Below are positions 26,056 through 32,786 of a stretch of 37,663 nucleotides of DNA, in pieces. The position numbers were made by a program, and so were the translations under genes. Source of the stretch: Phocaeicola_A sp963643925 (GTDB lineage: Bacteria; Bacteroidota; Bacteroidia; Bacteroidales; Bacteroidaceae). The notes below the pieces were generated by a model that ran no database searches, was not told the DNA's origin, and saw only the letters and a program-made list of their open reading frames with translations. Each line of letters begins with the position of its first letter. The first letter of the stretch is position 1. The stretch is taken from the NCBI GenBank assembly GCA_963643925.1, contig CAVINS010000034.1:1-37663 (forward strand), written 5' to 3'.

Positions 26056-26074
26056 TGTTCTATTCCTTTCTTTA

Positions 26075-26701
26075 TTAGATGTTCAAACCAGAGAAACACA
26101 TAAACGCCATTGCCATGAGGCCTACGGTGATGAACGTGATGCCCAAGCCCTTGAGCGGAGCAGGCACATCAGAGTAAGCCATCTTCTCGCGCACGGCAGC
26201 CAGACCGACGATGGACATCATCCAACCGAGGCCGGAACCCAATGCGTAGGAGACGGCGTCGGCTATGCAGGTGATGGATTTCGGGTCGGTCTCGCCCAGC
26301 GTGATGCGCTGTTGCATGAAGAGTGAGGCACCCATGATGGCGCAGTTCACAGCAATCAGCGGAAGGAAGATACCGAGCGAGGCATAGAGGGAGGGGCTGA
26401 AGCGCTCCACCACCATCTCCACCAGCTGGGTGATACCTGCGATGACGGCAATGAAGAGGATGAAGCTGAGGAAGCTCAGGTCGACACCGTCAATGATGGC
26501 ATTGGCGGCCAGCACCTTCGTCTGCAGCAAGTAGTTGACGGGCAGGGTCACCACCAACACGAAGGTGACGGCGATACCCAGTCCGAACGCGGTCTTCACA
26601 TTCTTCGATACGGCCAAGTAGGAACACATACCCAAGAAGAACGCGAATATCATATTGTCCACAAATATCGAGCGGACCAATAAACTGAAAAAATGTTCCA
26701 T
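26075..26701 (-). CDS. nqrE: Na+-translocating NADH:quinone reductase subunit E
   Basis: The 208-residue membrane subunit (MEHFFSLLVRSIFVDNMIFAFFLGMCSYLAVSKNVKTAFG) has six hydrophobic helices and is related to RnfA. Family members carry, with NqrD, cysteines that hold an iron centre within the membrane; a Cys is present in FLGMCSYLAVS here and another in VNCAIMGASLF. It is separated from nqrD by 96 bases containing a hairpin, the widest gap in the operon. Confidence 0.96.
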   Translation of the reverse strand: MEHFFSLLVRSIFVDNMIFAFFLGMCSYLAVSKNVKTAFGLGIAVTFVLVVTLPVNYLLQTKVLAANAIIDGVDLSFLSFILFIAVIAGITQLVEMVVERFSPSLYASLGIFLPLIAVNCAIMGASLFMQQRITLGETDPKSITCIADAVSYALGSGLGWMMSIVGLAAVREKMAYSDVPAPLKGLGITFITVGLMAMAFMCFSGLNI

Positions 26702-26718
26702 ATAAAAACTAATTATTC

Positions 26719-26772
26719 ACCGGAAGCCGTCCCTGCCAACAGGTGCGTCCCGTCGGGGAGGCGTACACCGGT
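26719..26772 (-). other. Hairpin-forming gap between nqrD and nqrE
   Basis: Outer arms ACCGG (26719-26723) and CCGGT (26768-26772) enclose a smaller TCCC/GGGGA pairing. The GC-rich block is unlike the short junctions elsewhere in the operon. It could be an mRNA processing or stability element that sets subunit ratios. No U-run follows, so full termination is unlikely. Confidence 0.35.
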
Positions 26773-26797
26773 CTTAGTTATCAATTCTCTACTAAAA

Positions 26798-27433
26798 TCA
26801 CTTCTCCTGCAAGTCCTTGTTATGGGCACGTTGGTACCAGATGAGACAGGCAACGATGATCAGAGCCATAGGAGGCATCAGCATCAGACCGTTGTTGATG
26901 TATCCGAAGTCGTGAATGCAGTCGTAGTTCAGGATATTGAAACCGAGCAGAGTGCCGGAACCCAGGAGTTCGCGGAAGAATGCCACGATGACCAATATCT
27001 TGGCGTAACCCAGACCATTGCCGATACCATCGAGGAACGACTCCCAAGGAGCGCCCTGCATGGCAAAGGCCTCGAGGCGACCCATGAGGATACAGTTGGT
27101 GATAATCAGACCCACGTAGACGGAGAGCTGTACGCTCACGTCGTAGGCGAAAGCCTTCAGTATCTCGCTGACGATGGTCACCAGAGCGGCCACAACCACT
27201 AACTGCACGATGATGCGGATGCGGTTAGGAATGGTCTTGCGGATGAGAGAGATGACGAAATTGGAGAATGCGGTGATTACCGTCACAGACAATCCCATCA
27301 CGATGGCAGGCTCCAGCTTGGCTGTTACGGCCAATGCCGAGCAGATACCCAGCACCTGCACGGTGACAGGGTTATTCAGACTGATAGGGGTAGCGAATAC
27401 CTCTTTATTCTTTTTTGAAAACAACTGTCCCAT
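26798..27433 (-). CDS. nqrD: Na+-translocating NADH:quinone reductase subunit D
   Basis: The 211-residue membrane subunit (MGQLFSKKNKEVFATPISLNNPVTVQVLGICSALAVTAKLEPAIVMG) has about six helices and is an RnfE/NqrD family member, paired with NqrE in the membrane core of the Na+ pump. I start at ATG 27433, four bases after the nqrC stop, rather than at an in-frame codon inside nqrC. Cysteines in LGICSALAV and TNCILMGRLEA match those of the homologous NqrE. Confidence 0.96.
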   Translation of the reverse strand: MGQLFSKKNKEVFATPISLNNPVTVQVLGICSALAVTAKLEPAIVMGLSVTVITAFSNFVISLIRKTIPNRIRIIVQLVVVAALVTIVSEILKAFAYDVSVQLSVYVGLIITNCILMGRLEAFAMQGAPWESFLDGIGNGLGYAKILVIVAFFRELLGSGTLLGFNILNYDCIHDFGYINNGLMLMPPMALIIVACLIWYQRAHNKDLQEK

Positions 27434-27437
27434 GTTC

Positions 27438-28166
27438 TTAGTCCTCCTCATTATTCGTTAAAAATGCCTTGTAGTTGCCCAGGCAGTTGTGAAGCATATC
27501 GTTCACACCATTGGAAGTGATGGTGCCGCCGGAGATTCCGTCTACCTCGTAGTCGGCGTTCTCCACCTTGCCGTTCTTCACTACACTCAAGCCAATGTTC
27601 CCTTCTTCCACGGTCTTCTTGCCGGGGAATTCTCCTTGGAACTTGGCACTGGCAATCTCAGCGCCCAAGCCCGGAGTCTCGCTGGCATGTGAGAAGTAGA
27701 CACCATAGACGGTGTTCTTGTCGCTGTCCAGAGCCACATAGCCCCAGATGGAGCCCCACAGACCTACGCCATAGACGGGGAAGATGTATTTGGTCTCGCC
27801 GTTCACTTCGGCAACAAACACATGCAGGCGGTTGTTGCTCTTGTACTCTTTCTCGAAGCCGGTGACGAACGGACCGTCGTACTCGGCGAGTGTTCCGTCT
27901 TCGTTCATCAGCATGTCGGCCTTCACGTACTGGCTGTAGGCAGCCTCAGCATCGGCAACCTCACGCACGTTCAGGGCAGACAGGATTTGTTTCTTGGTAT
28001 CGAGTTCCACATTCTTGCCTTGTTTGTCTCTCAATGAAGAGCTGACAAAGGCCAACAGGAACGCAACGATTATCACCAAAACGGATGCATAAATAATCGT
28101 ATAGGCATTACTGTTTGTATCGAACTTCTTGCAAGTCTTCTTTTCTTCTTTAGTTTCTGTAGCCAT
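27438..28166 (-). CDS. nqrC: Na+-translocating NADH:quinone reductase subunit C
   Basis: The 242-residue subunit has one N-terminal helix (about 22-45) and a periplasmic FMN-binding domain. The covalent FMN attachment motif, SGAT in most homologues, is SGGT here (DGISGGTITSNGV), with the acceptor threonine kept. GLGAEIASAKFQGEF is also typical. The gene starts 8 bases after nqrB ends and stops 4 bases before nqrD begins, consistent with translational coupling. Covalent attachment would need the ApbE flavin transferase, not encoded in this window. Confidence 0.96.
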   Translation of the reverse strand: MATETKEEKKTCKKFDTNSNAYTIIYASVLVIIVAFLLAFVSSSLRDKQGKNVELDTKKQILSALNVREVADAEAAYSQYVKADMLMNEDGTLAEYDGPFVTGFEKEYKSNNRLHVFVAEVNGETKYIFPVYGVGLWGSIWGYVALDSDKNTVYGVYFSHASETPGLGAEIASAKFQGEFPGKKTVEEGNIGLSVVKNGKVENADYEVDGISGGTITSNGVNDMLHNCLGNYKAFLTNNEED

Positions 28167-28174
28167 ATTCCTGA

Positions 28175-29338
28175 TTATTTGATTTTTGCACGTTTCATTC
28201 TACGGGAAATATTACTCTGTACCACGCAGTAGTCGATCAACGGAGCGAATACGTTCATCAGCAAGATTGACAACATCATGCCTTCGGGGTATCCGGGGTT
28301 GAGCACGCGGATGATGATGGCCATGACGCCGATGAGGAATCCGAAGATGTACTTACCTGTCTCGGTGCGGGCCGAGGTGACAGGGTCGGTAGCCATAAAC
28401 ACGGCACCGAAGCAGAAGCCTCCCAACACGAGGTGTTCGTACCAAGGCATGTGAGCCATGGTGGTGTCCGGTCCGGCCACGTTGAAGATCCAAGCCATGA
28501 GTCCGCCGCCGACGAACACCGAGAGCATAGTCTTCCAGCTTGCAACGCCTGTCCACAGGAGGATGACGGCACCGATGGCGATGGCGATGACGCTGGTCTC
28601 GCCGATGGAGCCCGGAATGAGACCATAGACCATATCCATGGAGAACTCAGGTACGGAGCCCGAGGTGGCAGCATAGCCGAGCGGAGTGGCAGCGGTGAGT
28701 CCGTCCACCTGCTGACCCAGACCGAAGATGCTGTCGCCCGACACCCAAACGGCGTCGCCGGACATCTTCGTCGGATAGGCGAAGAAGAGGAACGCGCGGG
28801 TGATGAGGGCCACGTTGAAGACGTTCATACCCGTTCCGCCGAACACCTCTTTAGCAAAGATGACAGAGAAGGCAGTGGCGATGGCCAGAATCCACAACGG
28901 GCAGTCCACGGGCACAATCAGCGGGATGAGCATACCGGATACGAGGAATCCCTCCTGAATCTCCTCGCCCTTCCACTGGGCCACCACGAACTCGATGCCC
29001 AGACCGACCACGTACGAAACGATGATCTTGGGCAACACAGCCAAGAAGCCATAGATGAACATTTCCCAGAAGCCACCTACACCGGTAGTATGTATGAAAT
29101 GTTGATAACCGACATTGTACATGCCGAACAACAGGGCCGGCATCAACGCAATCACAACAATGGACATGATGCGCTTGCTGTCGATGGCATCATGTATATT
29201 GGTTCCCGTCTTCGAGGTAGCGTTCGGCACGAAGAGGAATGTCTCAAATCCGTCGAACACCGAACGAAAAGCATGCAGCTTACCACCTTCTTCGAAGTTG
29301 GGCTTTATCTTGTCGAGATAATTTCTTAACGCTTTCAT
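28175..29338 (-). CDS. nqrB: Na+-translocating NADH:quinone reductase subunit B
   Basis: The 387-residue membrane subunit has about ten helices, is related to RnfD, and carries a covalent FMN. The attachment region is VDGLTAATPLG, where Vibrio-type proteins have SGAT, with the acceptor threonine conserved. The N-terminal cytoplasmic part (MKALRNYLDKIKPNFEEGGKLHAFRSVFDGFETFLF) and EIQEGFLVSGMLIPLIVPVDCPLW are diagnostic. It lies 38 bases downstream of nqrA. Confidence 0.96.
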   Translation of the reverse strand: MKALRNYLDKIKPNFEEGGKLHAFRSVFDGFETFLFVPNATSKTGTNIHDAIDSKRIMSIVVIALMPALLFGMYNVGYQHFIHTTGVGGFWEMFIYGFLAVLPKIIVSYVVGLGIEFVVAQWKGEEIQEGFLVSGMLIPLIVPVDCPLWILAIATAFSVIFAKEVFGGTGMNVFNVALITRAFLFFAYPTKMSGDAVWVSGDSIFGLGQQVDGLTAATPLGYAATSGSVPEFSMDMVYGLIPGSIGETSVIAIAIGAVILLWTGVASWKTMLSVFVGGGLMAWIFNVAGPDTTMAHMPWYEHLVLGGFCFGAVFMATDPVTSARTETGKYIFGFLIGVMAIIIRVLNPGYPEGMMLSILLMNVFAPLIDYCVVQSNISRRMKRAKIK

Positions 29339-29376
29339 TAACTAATTCTTTATATATAATAATGTATATAACTACG

Positions 29377-30729
29377 CTAGCACATTTCGGCATGCAAAGC
29401 ATCCAGTCCCTGACGGACGATGCGCTGAAGCTCCAACTTCGAAGAGTCGACAAACTCGCAGAGTGCGAAGTCCTCGGGAGCTATCTCGTAGATGCCGAGA
29501 GCCTCCATGCGGTCGATGTCGCCAGCGATGATGGCCTTCACGAGATACTCGGGCAGGATGTCCATGGGGAGCACCTTGTCGTACTCGTTGGACATGATCA
29601 TGTGACGCTCACCACCCTTGACGCGCGCGTCGAGCGAGTATTCCTTCTTCTTGCCAAACAGCCAGCTGCAGTATGAGCGGCTTGTGCTGAACTGGTCCAC
29701 ACGGGGCATTATCCAGCCGAGCATCTCGTGCACGTCGGAGCCCTCGGGGATGACGGTCACCTCGTTGGCTTTGGCCGACAGGAATCCGTCGGCTGCCACC
29801 ACCTTGCCGGTGAGCACGTTGCCGTTGATGATGCGCAGTGTCTTGCCCTCTGCCAAGCGGCCGCTGAGCAGCGACGTGAGCTGTGCGCCTGCCACCATAC
29901 GATAGTAAGCCGGAGCCTTCACCTCAGAGCCCGCCAAGGCGATGGTGCGTGTGAAGTCCACATGTCCGGTGCGGAACAGGCGGCCGATAGCCAACACGTC
30001 CTCGGGGTTGATGGTCCATACCACCTCGCCCTTGTTGATGGGGTTGACGTGGTGAATCTGCACGCCCACGTTGCCTGCGGGGTGCGGACCGTCGAACACC
30101 GTCAGGGTGACGTTCTTCGCCTGCGTCAGAGCGGTGCTCTTCTGCTTCACACTGATGCCCAAATAAGCGGGCGCCAGCTTGGCCAAAGCGTCCAGACCGA
30201 TTTGAAAATCCTCTTCTTGACCTTTAAGAACCAACTCGAAGTCGGGAGCCAACGGTTTGGAGTCGAACGCTGAAACGAAGACAGCCTTCGGTGCCACAGT
30301 CGGGTCGGCCACGATGTCATAGGGGCGTTGGTTGATAAATGCAAACAATCCAGCTTCCAACAAAGCTGACTTTACCTCTTCGGCAGACATTTTACCTACC
30401 TCTTTCTTTCCGAAATCTACGTAACTCGGCGTTGCATCAGCCTTCACGCGGATGGAGAGCACCTTGCGGCGCTCGCCTCTGTCGACGCCCAGCACCGTTC
30501 CGCTGACAGGAGAGACAAACTTCACTTCCGGATGCTTCTTGTCCACAAACAGAGCATCGCCGGCCTTGACTACGTCATTCTCCTTGACAACCACCTTTGG
30601 TGTGACTCCGGTGAAATCATCGGGAACCAAAGCATAGGTCTCGGCCTGCTTCACATCGGAGATGTCCGACATGGGCTTACCCTTCAGGTTAATGTCCAAG
30701 CCTTTACGTAACTTAATCACATTTGCCAT
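29377..30729 (-). CDS. nqrA: Na+-translocating NADH:quinone reductase subunit A
   Basis: The 450-residue cytoplasmic subunit without membrane segments starts MANVIKLRKGLDINLKGKP, the family N terminus. The frame is open 87 codons further up, but that region contains the operon promoter and reads as low-complexity Cys/Arg sequence, so ATG 30729 is chosen. GTVLGVDRGERRKVLSIRV, GPHPAGNVGVQIHHVNPI and GWIMPRVDQFSTSRSY are family-specific. It is the first gene of the nqrABCDEF operon, divergent from the bleomycin-hydrolase gene. Confidence 0.96.
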   Translation of the reverse strand: MANVIKLRKGLDINLKGKPMSDISDVKQAETYALVPDDFTGVTPKVVVKENDVVKAGDALFVDKKHPEVKFVSPVSGTVLGVDRGERRKVLSIRVKADATPSYVDFGKKEVGKMSAEEVKSALLEAGLFAFINQRPYDIVADPTVAPKAVFVSAFDSKPLAPDFELVLKGQEEDFQIGLDALAKLAPAYLGISVKQKSTALTQAKNVTLTVFDGPHPAGNVGVQIHHVNPINKGEVVWTINPEDVLAIGRLFRTGHVDFTRTIALAGSEVKAPAYYRMVAGAQLTSLLSGRLAEGKTLRIINGNVLTGKVVAADGFLSAKANEVTVIPEGSDVHEMLGWIMPRVDQFSTSRSYCSWLFGKKKEYSLDARVKGGERHMIMSNEYDKVLPMDILPEYLVKAIIAGDIDRMEALGIYEIAPEDFALCEFVDSSKLELQRIVRQGLDALHAEMC

Positions 30730-30767
30730 ATACCTAAGTAAAAATAATAGTTTAATTGTTCTGTCTG

Positions 30768-30800
30768 CAAAAGTATATAAAAAGAATGGTATGAGAGCAA
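30768..30800 (-). promoter_or_regulatory. Promoter of the nqrABCDEF operon
   Basis: TACTTTTG (complement of 30768-30775) is a perfect TAnnTTTG. The nearest TTG (complement of 30798-30800) lies 22 bases away, slightly longer than usual. The predicted start near 30761 gives a leader of about 30 bases to nqrA. In the rest of the 286-base divergent gap I found no convincing + strand promoter for the protease gene. Confidence 0.55.
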
Positions 30801-31015
30801 CTTGTCCAAAGTTATTAGAGAAAAAATTCCATAATTGTGCAAACAGACCTCCAAATGAGCCTCGACGACAATATTTGCACGAAGGTGGAGCGAAGTTTGC
30901 ACATCTCAAATATTTTGCCGAATATTGCAGAGTTGTTACGCTACGCCTGCCGTCAGGGGGAGCTCCCGATGCGGGCGCCGACAGCTCCAACTAAACAAAA
31001 AAAACGTACAGAACT

Positions 31016-32413
31016 ATGAACAAATCTATTGCCGTGCTGATAGCTGCCACCTTCGCCGTGGGAGCGATGGCACAAAACGGAGGCATCTCCGAAACGATGC
31101 TCAGCGACATCCGCAAAGGATACCAAGGCACACCGGCCGAGAAGGCCCTGCGCAACGCCATCTCGAGCAACGACATCCGCACGCTGGCGGTAAACCGCGG
31201 GAACAAGGCCAACTTCGACTCTTACTTCAGCAACCGCGTGCTATCGAAGGGAATCACCGACCAACAGTCGTCGGGCCGATGCTGGCTCTTCACGGGACTG
31301 AACGTGATGCGCTCGAAGATGATTGCCCGCTACAACTTGCCCTCGCTGGAGTTCTCGCAAAACTACAACTTTTTCTGGGACCAGCTGGAGAAGGCGAACC
31401 TCTTCCTGCAAGGCATCATCGACACGGCGGACAAGCCCATGGACGACAAGATGGTGCAGTTCCTCTTCAAGAGTCCCGTGAGCGACGGCGGACAGTTCAC
31501 CGGCGTGATGGACCTGGTGAGCAAGTACGGCCTGGTGCCCAAGGAAGTGATGCCCGAAACCTACAATAGCGACAACACCGCCCGCATCTCATCCTTTGTG
31601 AAGCTAAAACTGAGAGAATATGGTATGGAACTGCGCCAGATGGTGCAGCAGAAGAGCAAAGCCGCCGACCTGAACACACGGAAGACGGAGATGCTCACCA
31701 CCGTCTACCGCATGCTGGTCTATGCCTTCGGCGAGCCGACGACCACCTTCGAGTGGGCCCCGAGGGACGCTGACGGCAAGTATGTGAGCGAGCCGAAGAC
31801 CTACACCCCGCAGTCGTTCTACCGGGAGTTCATCGGCGACGACCTGGAGAACAACTACGTGATGCTGATGAACGACCCGAGCCGCCCATTCTGGAAGGTG
31901 TACGAGATTGACTACGACCGCCACACCTACGACGGACACAACTGGCTCTACGTGAACCTCCCCATCGACGACATCAAGCAAATGGCCATAGAGTCCATCA
32001 AGGACAGCACGATGATGTACTTTTCGTGCGACGTGAACAAGTTCCTCGACAAGGAGCGAGGCCTGCTCGACGTGAACAACTTCGACTACGAGTCGCTCTT
32101 CGGCACCACCTTCCGCATGGACAAGAAGGCACGCATAGAGACCTTCGCCAGCGGCTCCACACACGCCATGACGCTGATGGCCGTGGACCTGGACGCTGCC
32201 GGCAAGCCCAAGAAGTGGATGGTGGAGAACAGCTGGGGCGCACAGTATGGTCACCACGGTCACCTCATCATGACGGACGAGTGGTTCAACGAGTTCATGT
32301 TCCGCCTGGCGGTCCACAAGAAATATGTGTCGGAGAAGGTGCTCACCCTGCTGAAGAAGGAGAAGCCTATCCTGCTGCCGGCATGGGACCCGATGTTCGC
32401 CGAGGAGGAATAA
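31016..32413 (+). CDS. Exported C1B peptidase, bleomycin hydrolase / aminopeptidase C type
   Basis: The 465-residue cysteine protease begins with a signal peptide (MNKSIAVLIAATFAVGAMAQ), unlike the cytoplasmic PepC of Firmicutes. The papain-like triad is C89 in QQSSGRCWLF, H383 in STHAMTLMAVD and N405 in VENSWGAQYG. DGGQFTGVMDLVSKYGLVPKEVMPETY and YDGHNWLYVNLP are typical of the family. It is probably periplasmic and trims peptides from their N termini, feeding amino acid uptake. Homologues form hexamers with an internal active site, where the C-terminal residues block the channel; here the tail is DPMFAEEE. The gene is divergent from nqrA and is followed by a palindromic array and hairpins. 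Confidence 0.93.
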   Translation: MNKSIAVLIAATFAVGAMAQNGGISETMLSDIRKGYQGTPAEKALRNAISSNDIRTLAVNRGNKANFDSYFSNRVLSKGITDQQSSGRCWLFTGLNVMRSKMIARYNLPSLEFSQNYNFFWDQLEKANLFLQGIIDTADKPMDDKMVQFLFKSPVSDGGQFTGVMDLVSKYGLVPKEVMPETYNSDNTARISSFVKLKLREYGMELRQMVQQKSKAADLNTRKTEMLTTVYRMLVYAFGEPTTTFEWAPRDADGKYVSEPKTYTPQSFYREFIGDDLENNYVMLMNDPSRPFWKVYEIDYDRHTYDGHNWLYVNLPIDDIKQMAIESIKDSTMMYFSCDVNKFLDKERGLLDVNNFDYESLFGTTFRMDKKARIETFASGSTHAMTLMAVDLDAAGKPKKWMVENSWGAQYGHHGHLIMTDEWFNEFMFRLAVHKKYVSEKVLTLLKKEKPILLPAWDPMFAEEE

Positions 32414-32446
32414 TGCAAGCCACCTCGGAGGGGCTATGAAAAAATG

Positions 32447-32503
32447 GCCCTAGGGTCTCGACCCCGAGAGCCTAGGGTCTCGGGCCGTTGAGCCTAGGGT
32501 CTC
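32447..32503. repeat. Three-copy tandem array with CCTAGG palindromic core, period 22 bp
   Basis: CCTAGGGTCTC occurs at 32449-32459, 32471-32481 and 32493-32503, exactly 22 bases apart, with differing linkers. CCTAGG is a palindrome, and the flanks of the second copy (CGAGA on the left, TCTCG on the right) extend it. Copies one and two can fold together: CTAGGGTCTCG pairs with CGAGAGCCTAG except one base, around a 5-base loop. It begins about 35 bases after the protease stop codon. Confidence 0.85.
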
Positions 32504-32632
32504 TGAAATGCGAGCCCAAGCCTTCCGAAAAGCGGGGCCAAGCCTATGCTTTACCATAGTTGCAGGTTTTATGCCTGCGAAACTGGGTAGGCTCTCTTTG
32601 TAAAGATAAATGCCCTACCAGGAAAATATATT

Positions 32633-32668
32633 TTGCCGGTCAAGGAAATTGATTTCTTTGACCGGCAA
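32633..32668 (+). terminator. Long hairpin terminator upstream of the tamB promoter
   Basis: TTGCCGGTCAAGGAAAT (32633-32649) pairs with ATTTCTTTGACCGGCAA (32652-32668), 17 pairs with a single G-T wobble and a 2-base turn. The stem is followed by GTTTATTTTG. It likely ends the protease transcript and insulates the tamB promoter. Confidence 0.7.
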
Positions 32669-32730
32669 GTTTATTTTGTCCATTCTTGGACCGAACATCG
32701 TATAATTATTCTCAAAAGGGTGGAGAGATG

Positions 32731-32761
32731 TTGTCCACCTCCCCGTTTTGCATTACCTTTG
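32731..32761 (+). promoter_or_regulatory. Promoter of the TamB-like gene
   Basis: TTG at 32731-32733, exactly 20 bases, then TACCTTTG at 32754-32761, a perfect TAnnTTTG. Transcription would start near 32768, inside the open frame that begins at TTG 32748, so that TTG cannot be the start codon. Confidence 0.78.
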
Positions 32762-32786
32762 TGCCACAAATCAAGTACGCATAGCT

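Larger units (their letters stand above)
32414..32668 (+). other. Non-coding region with stacked inverted repeats between the protease and tamB genes
   Basis: I see no gene in 32414-32753. After the tandem array there are small hairpins CTATG/CATAG (32544-32559) and GCAGG/CCTGC (32562-32578), then a long terminator-like hairpin at 32633-32668. A structured 3' UTR or a small RNA is possible, but no known RNA family was recognised. Confidence 0.45.

Noticed and set aside
30837..31019. A 60-codon + strand frame overlapping the start of the protease gene
   Set aside because: No ATG start, no promoter, no resemblance to a known protein, and it overlaps the signal peptide region in another frame.
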